From Aspergillus flavus (Eukaryota > Ascomycota > Eurotiomycetes > Eurotiales > Aspergillaceae): 64,000 nt of DNA. The translations under genes and the position numbers were made by a program. The stretch lies in the NCBI RefSeq assembly GCF_009017415.1, contig NC_092410.1:62001-126000 (forward strand). The letters are read 5' to 3'. Numbering within the stretch: the stretch's first letter is position 1; every line of letters starts with the position of its first letter. Under the pieces are notes generated by a model. It worked only from the letters and a program-made list of their open reading frames with translations. It was not told where the DNA came from and ran no database searches. Positions 47,784 to 58,649 of this stretch are shown here, in pieces.

Positions 47784-48854
47784 ATGACTTCCCTCGCTCA
47801 CTATCCGGCTCAGATGAGCTTCATCGCTCCCCGTCTGGCATCGGATGAGCCCCCTTTCTATCGATCAGCTGCAGATGAGGGCTTCGAGGTATGCAACTTC
47901 ACCCAGCAACCACACAATGTCTCGGTCCACGATGCTCGCCCACTCCGTGATTCCTTCCAGCTCGATACGCATGGATTTGCTTTCGCCGTGGATCCCGACG
48001 GCAACCGCCCCGAAATTCTTGAGACTATTCGCTCCGGCGACAAGGAGGCGGTCCGCGAGGTCTACTATCCCCTCGTGGAGCAGATCATCAAGCGGCAAAC
48101 GGGCGCATCACGCGTGGTTATTTTCGATCACACCGTGCGACGGCGCGAGGTCTCCTTGGCTGGCAAGAACCCCAATGGCCGCGAGCAGCCTGCAAGCACA
48201 GTAAGCATTCTCGTCCGTATGAAACTGGCCCATGACTAATTAGTGCCAGGTTCACTGCGATCAGTAGGTGGCATACGCCGGTTTATCATGTACCTTATTA
48301 ACCCTATTTTGCAGGTCTCCCCTGGGAGCCCGACGTCGAGTCTACCAGCATCTTCCCGAAGAAGCCGACCGGCTCCTCAAGGGTCGGGCGCAAATCGTCA
48401 AGTATGTAATCCGTTCCCTGTCTAAGACTCCAATCTCATGGTGTTGACTACAGTGTCTGGCGTCCTCTCCGAGGCCCCGTCCAAGACTGGCCCCTAGCTG
48501 TAATGGACTGCAGTACATTAGCCCAAGCACATATCCATCCGACCAAGCTGTATCGCAACCGCTTCGAGCTCCGTGGTGAGACCGTCAGCATCAGTCACGA
48601 CGAAAGCCAACGCTGGTACTACCTTGATGGACAACAAACCGACGAATGCACTTTGATCAAGATCTGGGACAGTAAGGAAGGTATTTCGGGACATAGTATG
48701 CTCACTTCGTTGGACTTTGCCCTGCGACGGAGGCTAACCGTGCCTTACAGTGTGTGCCCATTGCGCTTTCCAGCATCCCAATACCCCGGAGGATGCTCCC
48801 CTGCGTGAAAGTGTTGAAGTGCGATGTCTGGTCTTCTATGAGAACCAGGAGTAG
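47784..48854 (+). CDS. AsaB/CmcJ-like hydroxylase/desaturase family protein
   Basis: Five exons, 47784-48200, 48250-48263, 48315-48401, 48454-48680 and 48751-48854, give 282 residues. The second exon is only 14 bp ('VHCDQ'). Features of the fungal AsaB-like family (related to the CmcJ subunit of cephalosporin C-7 methoxylation and to GA4-desaturase-like proteins) are visible: 'VIFDHTVRRRE', 'VHCDQSPLGARRRV', 'RAQIVNVWRPLRGPVQDWPLAVMD' and 'WYYLDGQQTDECTLIKIWDSKE'. Many members are Fe/2-oxoglutarate-like oxygenases in secondary metabolism. Its role here is not clear; an oxidation needed for N-hydroxylation/methoxylation or for the Phe-to-Gly conversion are possibilities only. Confidence 0.82.
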
Positions 48855-49280
48855 GAAGTCTCGACGGAGGGAAGCGTCTTAAAAGGACAACGGCAAGATT
48901 TGTAGTATTAGCTCGGTTATGGTTTCAATGGCAACTGGTTTTCTTTTGAATTTACACAACATTCGTCGTGGGCGTTGAGTTGTGAATGAGTCTGGATGCG
49001 AGTTGTGCAATCTTGGACTTCGAGGACTTTAAATGGACATCATGGCTTGAGCTATTCATGCATTCGTCAGTTTGAGTGATTGTAATTGAGGCCACAACAT
49101 ACCTCCCGGAGATGAGTGTTCTAAAGATTCTTCAATCATCTTCAAGCCACTGAGCCCTACATGCTGTCTTGACACAATGATACAGATAAGATTACAGAGT
49201 CTACTCCGACACAGGATCATTGGATAAAAAAGTATTATAACAAAAGATTCGCTCATTAACTACTGTCATGGATATCACAT
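48855..49280. other. Convergent intergenic region
   Basis: 426 bp between the AsaB-like gene and the aclT stop codon on the other strand. No coding signal. Confidence 0.5.
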
Positions 49281-50278
49281 TTATTTCGCCTTCTCATCAA
49301 ACGCCAGCTGCGAGACCACACCCACCGCCGCCAGCGATCCATTACTCATGGACATGCTGGCCGCCTTGATGGCCATACCGCAGTCGCCCGTGGCGAAGCA
49401 GCCTGGTGTGGTCGTCTCACTGAAGGGGGGACTCGCCACGAGTTCCGTGCCCTGCGCCGAGAGCTCCAAGTTCAGGTTATGCTCGAAGTCCAGGCGCGGC
49501 GTCGTCTTCATGGCATGAACCAAGAAGCCTTCCTCCTTCGTAGTGCCATCGTCCAGCTCCACCCGGACGGGAATGCCATCGGTCTTATGGAGTTGCTTGA
49601 TGACCCGGTTGTCCAGGGTCAACCATTGGTCCTTCTCGATCGAGGGGCGGAGCTGCGCTGCGAGCTCCTCGTTGCCATTGGTATAGATGGTGACAGTCTT
49701 GGCGAGGTTGTGGGCGAGTCGCGAGAGATGTTCGGCGGGTTTGGGGTTGGCGACTGGGCCAATGGCCAGGACGCCGACAGATGGGGCACCGCGCTCTTCG
49801 AATCCGTGGCAGAAGAGGCAGTGGTAGCTATGCTAGCATATGAGAATGGAAGCTGCGCGCATCAGATCATCATGACTTACATTGACTTGGGCCAGCAGTC
49901 GGCATATCCTGGCAGCTCCGGGATCTCATCCTTCACCCCGGTGGCCAGGATTAATTTCCGCCCCTTCCAGACCTTGCCCACAGCATCGGTGGCCTCGAAC
50001 TCACCGGAGTCGAGCTTCCAGATCTTGCGCAAGGCCACGTCGGCCAGCGTCACGGTGTTGTAACGGCCCTCGGTCAGCTCTTTGCGCGCGGCGAGCCGGT
50101 AGTCATGGGGATTGGCATGATCCCAGGTGGACACATTGTGCATATGCTCAGTCGGGTTGCGGTAACTCTTGGAGTCAAAGACAACCGCCGTGCGGATCGC
50201 GCGACAGAGACCGAGGGCAGCAGCCAGGCCAGCGGGACCCCCGCCGACAATCAAACAATCAAAGAGCGGAGCAGCCAT
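49281..50278 (-). CDS. aclT: GliT-type dithiol oxidase (thioredoxin-reductase fold, CXXC)
   Basis: Two exons, 50278-49881 and 49827-49281, give 314 residues. FAD motif 'LIVGGGPAGLAAALGL' is near residue 10, and the redox-active pair is in 'YHCLFCHGFEERG' (Cys136 and Cys139). 'GCFATGDCGMAIKAAS' is the C-terminal FAD block. Enzymes with this motif (GliT, HlmI) oxidise the ETP dithiol to the transannular disulfide with oxygen and protect the producer from the free dithiol. This is the only one of three paralogues in the window with an intact CXXC, so it is the likely disulfide-forming enzyme. The promoter has the near-match CCGGTCACCGA at 50400-50410. Confidence 0.9.
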
Positions 50279-51241
50279 GGTATGGGAAGAGAAGAGGATA
50301 ACACTGAGATTGATGGGGTATGATGAACCGCAGGATTAGCTCTGGAGGCGGAACGCCCTTTAAATTTTCTTCCATCTTCTCCCCAAAGCCAACCTGTGCC
50401 CGGTCACCGACATCTCTGTGATTTGAAGCCGGAGACTTTTGGGGCGAAATGTCGCCGAGGCCATTTGTGCATCCCCTGTGGATCTTTGTCTTTTAGCGCG
50501 GGGAGCCTTCCCACGGATGTCGATCCCAGTGTCCTTAGTGCTTACCTTCGTGCCATGGTGAGTGGAGTTGACCCACTGGCTAGACTGGAAAGCAGAGAAA
50601 GATTAAAAATAGCGAAAGACAAGGGGAAAATGGACGGAATCGATGCCTGAGGATTCAACATCAGAAAGAGCTTTTGACCGCCTGCTATAAGCGGTAGATT
50701 ATTGACCTTTCCCATCAATGGAAACGCGTCACGACTTTTTTTTCCAGAGCTCGAAATCATTCAATTGGAGTCTATGCTCGTAGTAAATTGGTATATACGT
50801 GTCACAGAGTGTAAGGGAAAAGATGATGTAGCTCATGCGATACTTGGATGGTTATTGATCGTACGTTGGCTGAAGATACAATGTCGCATTGGGTGTGTGG
50901 TAAAAATATATATTCTTCTCCCGCGCATACTGTGCAGAACATGAGTCCGGTGGTCAGGAACTGGCCTCAACGATTCAGATTAAAACTTCATAAATTACTG
51001 TATACAGTGCCAAAAGGCAGAGAGTGCTGATCAGCTCTATCACGCCGTCCTCGAAGAAGATTAAAGCTCTCGTTCTCGATCAGAATCGTGACTTCCATCT
51101 CAAGTTTGTTTGTTTGGGTTGAACCCGTAACCAGAGCACCAAGCCACATTGGGAATGTTTGTCTGATTGACAAACAATAAATGTAGTGCACACTCAAAAT
51201 AACAACTACAACACGAGGACACCCAAGTCGAGACTCCAGAT
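50279..51241. other. Intergenic region upstream of aclT
   Basis: 963 bp. The first 150 bp carry the aclT promoter with a near-match palindrome at 50400-50410. Beyond that only short frames are present (up to 84 codons, no domain), and the 3' end of the next paralogue. Confidence 0.45.
50400..50410. promoter_or_regulatory. One-mismatch copy of the TCGGN3CCGA palindrome
   Basis: CCGG-TCA-CCGA, 122 bp upstream of the aclT start. It is identical to the site at 47631-47641 between aclR and the AsaB-like gene, which argues against chance. Confidence 0.5.
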
Positions 51242-52299
51242 TCAGTCCTGTTCCTCCACGGCATTCCCCCAGTTCCCCCGCTCTAGCCGCGCTGCCACAG
51301 CCGCCGCCAGCCCCTGGCCCATGGCTAATGCTTTGAACAACGTGCGTTGTCCGAGGGACGCGCAATCCCCCCCCGCGTACACACCGTCCAGACTGGTCAT
51401 GTAAGGGACACGCGCCGAGATGCGAATGGCACCCGATTCGGTTAATTCCAAATTCAACTGACGGGCAAATGGCCCTTGCAGTTGAGATGCGGGACGATGA
51501 TAGACATGGGACTCAACGATCGAGCTGCCATCCGCAAGGTGAACCACGACCTGAGATGGGGAATCGCTCCCGGGTTGTAAGGACTGGATGGGGGTCGTCT
51601 GAATGGCGATTCGTGCGTCTGGGGAAATCCGCGTCTCCAGGGCTCGGGCGAGATCCTCATCACCATGGGTGTAGACACGGACCGACGCCGCGAACTGTCG
51701 TGCCTGCCACACCGTATGCAGCGCCATCGTCAACTCCGCCAGGTCGCCGACCGCCAAAACGGCCAGACAACTAGAGATGAGAGAGCGCGGCTCATCTTCA
51801 GCGGGGTGCGTCAATCTACTTTATCTGTCAGTGGTATGAGAACATCCCATGTGCAGAGGACGACTTACATGCGCTGTTGTTCCCAACATGTGTCGTACCC
51901 GTCAATATCAGGCAAGATCTCCTCAGCGCCGTCGGCCAGAACTAGGACTTTTGCCGTCCAGACATGACCAACATCGTCCTCCGCTTGAAAGAACCCGTTC
52001 GATAGTCGTTGCACCTGAGTAATCCGTTGATTGTGTACACTGACCTCGGAGCTTTCCTTACCGATCTCTTGTCGAAAGGGGCGGAAGACATCGGGAGTCT
52101 TACGTCGGGAATGGAGAAGGAGGTCCAGAGCCGGTCGCGTGGAAGCCGTGTTCACGTCTGGATCGCGGAGACGGTCAATGGATGCATTGAACAGAATCAC
52201 ACGGTGGTGGGCTTGTCCTAACTCCCACGCCGCATTTGAACCAGCAGGACCACCGCCGATGATCAGCACGTCCGCAGTCGACTGAGAAGAATCACACAT
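51242..52299 (-). CDS. aclD: Thioredoxin-reductase-fold flavoprotein lacking the CXXC motif
   Basis: Two exons, 52299-51869 and 51815-51242, give 334 residues. FAD motif 'VLIIGGGPAGSNAAW' is near residue 10 and 'GVYAGGDCASLGQRT' near the end, so flavin binding looks intact. At the place of the redox motif the sequence reads 'LTHPAEDEPRSLIS', without either cysteine. The intron has the same phase and position as in aclR and aclT, so all three derive from one ancestor by duplication. The protein cannot work as a classical dithiol oxidase; a structural, isomerase-like or partner role is possible. The name aclD is given by context only. It is divergent from the O-methyltransferase, with an exact palindrome in between. 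Confidence 0.82.
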
Positions 52300-52413
52300 A
52301 GCGGAAACAGAAGATGGAGACTGATTTGCAAAATACTTCGACGAGTCAGGGAAAGCTTGTCGTTCCCTTTTGGATATATGGTTGTTGCAGCCTGTCTGGC
52401 GTAGTGTCCGTCG

Positions 52414-52424
52414 TCGGTCGCCGA
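52414..52424. promoter_or_regulatory. TCGGN3CCGA palindrome (GliZ/AclZ-type site)
   Basis: TCGG-TCG-CCGA, exact, in the 263-bp divergent promoter between the CXXC-less flavoprotein (start 52299) and the O-methyltransferase (start 52563). Confidence 0.7.
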
Positions 52425-52562
52425 TTAAGGGCCGAATGGCCGCTATCGAGCGTCATCAATCGTGGCGCGATGGGATATAACATGGACAAAGTGCTCCCTT
52501 ATCCATCGTCCGCCAACCTTTTACAACCACCATATATCTCCTCTACGGAAAGAACCACGATC

Positions 52563-53919
52563 ATGGATGCCCCCTTGACCGACGCCGAACGAACTGCGCT
52601 CCAAACCAGCCTGGAAGCTTTGAACCGACAGGTGGAAGCAACACGCAATATCCTCCGGAGCAATAGCCAAAAGGCACTGCTTCAGACACTCCATACCGAC
52701 CAGGAGCTGCCAGACCCCGCCCTGGAAGCCCTGGCCGGCAAGACCATCAACCTTCTTCATGAAACCCAACAGCTGCTCGAACCTGGCCATCTGGTCCTTG
52801 CAGATCATTTCCTAGGTCGGGCAATACCCTGTGTCGGCCTCCAGAGGAGTCACTAACAGGGACCGAATAGGTTACGTGAGCACCAAATGTCTCTGTGCAG
52901 CCGTGGAGCTGAAGCTGGTCGACATCCTCGCCGACGCCGACGAGGCGGGTATGACTGTAGACGAACTAGCTGATGCCAGTGGTGCACACCCAGATCGGCT
53001 GCAACAGGTGCTGCGAGTCTTGCGCAACGATGACATCTTTGATTACGACGCGGTCTCCAACAGGTACCGCAACAACCGGGTGTCGGCGCTGCTGCACTCG
53101 GAGCATTGGACGCAGTGGCACAACTGGGTAGACCTTTATGGAAATGAGTTTTACGATATTGCTCGGGGGATCCCCCGTTCTATCCGGCGCGAGGAGGCGC
53201 GATGGGCCGCCCAAATAAATTTTGATACCCATGACGATATGTTCACCTATTTCCAGGCACAAGGCTGGTTGCCGCGTCTGCACCGGACCCTCGGCGGAGG
53301 TGCTATTGCCCAAGCGCCCGGCATCGTTGCCGACTATCCCTGGCACGAGATCGGCTCCCGGACCGTCCTCGATGTCGGCGGTGGTGGTGGTGGATTTCTC
53401 GCGTCCCTGCTCCGGGAGTATCCCCAGATGCGAGGGGGGATTCTGGACCTTCCGCGTACCATTGAACACGCGTGCACCCTTTTCCATGAACCACAAGGAC
53501 CATACTTTGACTTGCGCGAGCGGGTGCCCCGCGAAAACCTCATTGCGGGAGATTTCCTGAAAGCAGTCCCGGCGTTTGAGATCTATACGATGAAGTGGGT
53601 GCTGCATGACTGGAAGGATCCGGACGTTCTTACGATTCTGCGCTGTATTCGCGCCTCCTTGATTCCCGGACCCGACAGTCGATTGGTGATTCTCGAATCC
53701 AACCTCTCGGATGGTCAGATGGGACGTCTGTCGCGTTACGGCGATATCAATATGATGATGACCGCAAACGGTCAAGAACGATCCGAGGAGCAATGGAGGG
53801 CGTTGGCTGCGGCATCTGGTTGGGAGGTTTCCCGGATCTATCCCATGCGGCGCGCATGGGTTTGTGCTATCGATCTTCGGCCATCCGCTTCAGAGTCCGG
53901 GGACCGAAAACATAGCTGA
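52563..53919 (+). CDS. aclM: COMT-type O-methyltransferase (GliM-like)
   Basis: Two exons, 52563-52815 and 52871-53919, give 433 residues. The N-terminal dimerisation/winged-helix region has 'GYVSTKCLCAAVELKLVDILAD'. The SAM motif is 'VLDVGGGGGGFLASLL', and the general base is probably His in 'MKWVLHDWKDPD', as in plant COMT-like and GliM-like enzymes. It should methylate a hydroxyl of the ETP; aspirochlorine has O-methyl and N-methoxy groups that need such an enzyme. An in-frame codon at 52314 lies before the palindrome and is not a likely start. No GliN-like N-methyltransferase is seen in the cluster. Family sure; the letter of the symbol is less so. Confidence 0.85.
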
Positions 53920-54059
53920 ATTCCTTAGTCCACCTATTAGATATAACTGACATTATCCCTTTAACTTGCCTTATTGCTCCTGGTCTTCCTACCCTTTATA
54001 CTTGTTTGTAACTTTTATCTCCAGCCGACTGGACGCGTAATCCCGTTCTGTAAAGAAAG

Positions 54060-54967
54060 ATGTCTAGCAACACCATCTCGTCAGATCCTAATGGGGCCGT
54101 CGTCATGGGGGATATGGAATACGATGGCCGAGTGATTCTCTACATTATCAAAGGTAAGGTAGCCATCTCTGTCCAGCACGCATCCTATTAACCGGACGGC
54201 AGCGGACGAAACCTCCTACATCAACTATATCAAGCCCTTGATCCTGGCCGAAGAAATACAATTCCCGCATGTCCTCTCGGTGATTGACACCCGTGATGAA
54301 TGGTTTTACAGTATTCATCCAGAGCGGATGGTGCCGTCCCTGAAAGACCAAGACCCGGTCACCGGAGAGAAGGTGATCGTCTTTGAGAGCACGGCCTGTC
54401 TGCAGTACCTGGTCGATCGCTTCGACACCGACGGCACCTGGAGTGGGCGAACCGTGGCCGAGAAGGGAGCCGTTCTATCATGGACGGCATACCAAACTGC
54501 CGCCCTTGGGTAAGGACATCCGGCCTGTGACTAGAAACGCGATGTGTTCTAACCATTCCATGTCACAGACCGACGGCCAAGTACTGGCTATACTTCAAGC
54601 GAGGTTATCCCACGCGGGCCAACCCCGTTCAACTCCCTCGGACAATCGAAAAGTAGGTTTTCTCTCACTGTTGATGGTCGTTGTGGATACGACTCTGACT
54701 ACTTGTAATAGACTACACGCAAATACCCTCAGACAGTGGGATATCCTGGAGAAGAGGTTGAAGGAGCCTGGGCAGCAGTACATTGCGCTGAAGGATCGGC
54801 CCACATTGGCGGACCTCTCCTACTTTCCCTTTGCCATGCCGTGGATGTTCACCTTCCTGGGCGTGGATATCAAGGATTGGCCGCATATTCAACGCTGGAG
54901 CGAAAGGATGCTTAGTCGGCCTGCGGTAGCAAGGGTTCTACAGCGCGCTCCGACTCTCGGACATTGA
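54060..54967 (+). CDS. aclG: Glutathione S-transferase (GliG type)
   Basis: Four exons, 54060-54153, 54203-54509, 54569-54652 and 54712-54967, give 246 residues. The thioredoxin-fold half has 'SYINYIKPLILAEEIQFPH' and the glutathione-binding 'VFESTACLQYLVDRFD' (Glu-Ser pair). The C-terminal helical half has 'ALKDRPTLADLSYFPFAMPW'. In ETP pathways this enzyme adds two glutathiones to the acyl-imine formed from the bis-hydroxylated diketopiperazine, which is the sulfur-introducing step. Cytosolic. It sits between the O-methyltransferase and aclC. The last exon is read in a different frame from the third, so single-ORF views miss the end. Confidence 0.9.
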
Positions 54968-55097
54968 ATAGTATTGTACAACTTGAAATCAATTGTATGT
55001 TGCTTGTCTACTGCAATATCCCTATGGCCCTAGCAACTGTGAAAGATATCTGTAGTGACACAATAATATTGGCTGCTATTTGAGTGTCACCTCCCAC

Positions 55098-56721
55098 TTA
55101 ATCGTTTCTACGTTGAACACACCTCAACTGCAAATCCGGGATCGTAATCCACGACTCCAAGTCTCGTTGCCATGTGCTATTCTTGCCCGGGTCCGGTTCC
55201 ACCCAGCCCAGCTCGTAATGAGCTACGAGATGGGCCAGCAGTGTCCGAATCACCAAATCGGCAACATATCGGCCCATACATTGTCGGGGCCCAAATCCGA
55301 ATCGCCAGTACTGGTACCGTAACTCCGTCGCCCGGTGTTCCAAGAAGCGATCGGGCCGGTAGCACTGACTGTCTGCATCCCAGAACCCGTTGCGGATGTT
55401 GAGCGCATATGTGTCCACGACCAGATTTGTCCCAGCTGGGATGTTATAACCCCCGATAATACGGTCAGTCGGGGCGGATTGCGGAACGGTGAATGCGGCA
55501 AGAGGTTTCAGACGGGCAGATTCGGAGATGCAGGCGGCGAGCAGGGTGGAGGAAGATAGCAGATACGCGTCATGGTCCGTGGCAGACAAAACCTCTTGTC
55601 GAACGCGTTCCTGGATGTCCGAATGGGCGGCGAAGAAGACGAGGTTCCAGGAGATTCCTCCGGTGGTGACGTCGAGGTTGGCGAAGAGCGCTTCGTCAAT
55701 GGTCTGGTAGATCTGCTCAACTGAGGTTGATCCCTCCCTGACAGCCTCGATCATGAGGACGATGGGCAGTATACGCTGTTGCTGACATGCGCGGTCATAG
55801 GCTCGCTGATTGAAGGCCCTCCATCGGCGCTGGAACTCGGCTAGAGCTCGGTTCGTCGCCGTAGGAAGATACTTGGACCATTGCCAACGCACGATTCCGC
55901 CCTGAATCATTCGCTTGAAGAGGTCTTCCCGGAGCACACAGAGCTGCTGGAGCTCGGTTTTCATCTCTGCATCACATTCCCCGTAGAAGATCTCGGCGAC
56001 AACCCAGAAGGGCAGCATCTTCAGGTCCTGAGCCGGGTGGATCCTTTCCTGCCTCAGGTCACCCGAAGCAAGAAGGCGATCGAAATGGTGTCGCGTATGT
56101 CGTTGTATGAGCTCCAGGTAGGAGGGCATCTTATCATGCTGGAATGGGATTTCTGTGACGGCGCGAAGAGTCCGCCATCGTTCGCGGCTCACTAGTCCCA
56201 CACATTGACCCAGGAGCTCACTCATGAGATAGCCAGAATTGTTGTTCTCGGCCTTAGAGTGTTTGTTGGAATCCCTGAAAACCGCCTGCAGATGGCTCGG
56301 CTGTGTGAGGACCCTGTCCCTCGTTAATATCATGATGAATGAGACGAGTCGGACATCACTTACACCTCCGACTTCATGCCCGACCAAATGCGATAGATCT
56401 GTCCATGTTCTTTTTCCCAGAGGTCGCGGTTCTCAATGCCTTGGAGGAACTTCGCCACATCGCCTTGTCCATTGGGCCATTTGTATGGGCATGTCGGCAG
56501 AGTGCGACTGCCGTCCACCGAGAAGATCGGAAAGCGTGAACGGAGGTATCGCTGGCTATGATTAGAACGAAGACGGCTTGGGTATCTGGATTACCTACGT
56601 CAAGAATAGTAGACAAGATCTCGATAGTAATCCGTCTTGTAAACGGAGAAGAGATTCCAACGATAACTACCACTGCCACGAGGATCCACAGCATCTGTCC
56701 ATCTAGAGAGAAGCAATCCAT
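55098..56721 (-). CDS. aclC: Cytochrome P450 monooxygenase, GliC type
   Basis: Three exons, 56721-56599, 56551-56364 and 56313-55098, give 508 residues. The membrane anchor is 'MLWILVAVVVIVGI'. Exon 2 encodes 'RYLRSRFPIFSVDGSRTLP' and 'HGQIYRIWSGM', a pattern shared with GliC. Later segments are 'LFANLDVTTGGISWNL' (helix I) and 'CISESARLKPLAAF' (helix K). The heme Cys is in 'FGFGPRQCMGRY'. GliC-type P450s hydroxylate the diketopiperazine alpha-carbons, making the acyl-imine to which the glutathione transferase adds sulfur. Divergent from the dipeptidase, another core enzyme of the same step series. The symbol is assigned by similarity to GliC. Confidence 0.88.
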
Positions 56722-56946
56722 TCTGATGATCGAAGGTGTCTAGACTGAATTGAGGCTTTGCGACTGCAGACCATGCGCGTATACTATTGCCACTATATCC
56801 ATAATCTGACTGGTGCAGCTGAGGGCTTTACCGGCAACCGTGACACTATCGGTCTCCGTTGGGCAATATTGCCATGGGCAGCATTACGGGCGACGCCACG
56901 GATGTCCTTGACCAAGAGCATATAATGCACCCCGCTGAAAGGCTTC
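56722..56946. promoter_or_regulatory. Divergent promoter of aclC and aclJ with near-match site
   Basis: 225 bp. TCGG-TCT-CCGT at 56849-56859 matches the cluster palindrome except the last base, about midway between the two starts. Confidence 0.5.
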
Positions 56947-58347
56947 ATGGCCATGATCAATACGGATAGTCTCACTATGGCTATGGACAAAAAGGGTGAT
57001 CTTGAGTGGATGCCACCACGGCCTGAGCCAGTCCATTGGCGCAACCGTCAACGAAGTCTTGCCTACTCCGTGACTCTAACGCTTGTCGCTCTATTCTTTA
57101 CATTCGCTCTACGCCCTGAAGCCTTCCCCTCCTTTCTAGTGAGAAAGGATCTACACAAATCTCCCCTCGAGCAGGTGCTGACCCGAGTGCCGCTGACTGG
57201 TATGTTCTCGACGCCGTTATGTGACTCGGATTCTGACCAATGTGGCTTAGACGGACATAACGACTTTGCGATTTGGACTCGTGCTTTCTACCAAAATCAT
57301 ATCTATCGAGCCAATTTCACCGACCATGATGAGCTTTACGGGCAGGTTGATTTTCCTCGACTGCGGAAGGGAAGATTGGGGGCGCAGTTTTGGAGTGTCT
57401 ACGTCGAATGGTAAGACTATGACAACAGGGACGTATACCAGTGCTAACAGGCTCCATCCAGTGCACGCAATCCCAATGAGCCTGGAGTTCAGTACGAAAT
57501 TGTGCGGGACACCTTCCAGCAGATTGACCTCGTGCACCGGATGATCAACCACTTTCCGGATTTTCTCGTCCCGGCATCCTCGGTCGCCGATGTCCACCAC
57601 AACTTCTACCACTCCCCAGGGCGCATTTCCAGTCTCCTGGGCATTGAAGGCTTACATCAGATCGGCGGCAGCGCTAGTGTTCTGCGCATGTACCATGAGC
57701 TTGGGGTGCGGTATGCTTCCCTCACGCATACTTGTCACAATGAATATGCCGACAGCGAAGCTCCGGAGGAGCCCCGGCATGGCGGACTCTCCACCGCCGG
57801 AGAGGCGATTGTCGCAGAAATGAATCGAATGGGGATGATTGTCGATCTCTCCCACACGAGTTTGGCAACTCAACGCGCCGTCTTCAACGTGACTCGGGCA
57901 CCGGTCATGTATTCACACTCTTCGGCGTACGCCCTTTGCCCACACTCTCGGAACGTGCCCGATGATCTTCTCCAAATGCTCAAGGAGAACGATGGAATTG
58001 TTATGATTAGTCTCTATCCAGAATACACTAACTGCCAGGATGCAGACGCCGCCTCACTCGCAGATGTGGCCGATCACATCCAGTACGTCGGCAACCTGAT
58101 CGGGTACCGCCATGTCGGATTGGGGAGCGACTTCGATGGAATGTCGCATGGACCAAAGGGACTAGAGGATGTATCTAAGTATCCGGATCTCATTCAGGAG
58201 TTGCTGGACCGTGGGGTCAGCGTCGATGATTTGGTCGGAGTAACGGGCGGTAATGTGCTTCGCGTTTTGGGCGATGTTGAACATGTCGCTAGGAGTCTGG
58301 CAGACACGTTGCCGCTGGAGGATGATGTTAAACCTTTCTTTGAGTAG
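56947..58347 (+). CDS. aclJ: Membrane-anchored dipeptidase, peptidase M19 (GliJ type)
   Basis: Three exons, 56947-57199, 57251-57410 and 57462-58347, give 432 residues. A single N-terminal hydrophobic segment ('VTLTLVALFFTFAL', about 42-55) with basic residues before it suggests a type II membrane anchor. The renal-dipeptidase metal ligands are visible: His and Asp in 'DGHNDFAIW' (about 85-93), Glu in 'GIEGLHQIGG', His in 'IVDLSHTS' and 'YSHSSA', and Asp in 'LGSDFDGM'. In ETP pathways it hydrolyses Cys-Gly bonds of the glutathione adduct after gamma-glutamyl removal, leaving bis-cysteine for the C-S lyase. Divergent from aclC. Confidence 0.9.
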
Positions 58348-58649
58348 ATATGGGCCTAGGATTACGGACTAATGAACTCGACTGATTTTAAATACATCTT
58401 GCTCTGTGAAGCGTACAAAATCTCATGAAACCAAGAGTTGTCCTATGATAGATCTAACTTAAAACACACTATCATTTCAAAGATTAGCAAACTAACCGCT
58501 GAGTGAAAGTGTAGTTTTTGTAACTGGATGCAATTCGATTCAATATAGAAGTTATTCAGATAGTACACCTGTAACTGTTGAACGCTATAAACAAAGAACA
58601 CCACACTATAGACAACTGCAACCGAACATTCTAATCATAATATCTATCA
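58348..58649. other. Convergent AT-rich intergenic region
   Basis: 302 bp between the dipeptidase and NRPS stop codons. AT-rich; no coding signal; 3' untranslated regions. Confidence 0.5.

Noticed and set aside
52966..53793. 275-codon minus-strand frame
   Set aside because: Antisense to the O-methyltransferase, GC-rich shadow without domain content.
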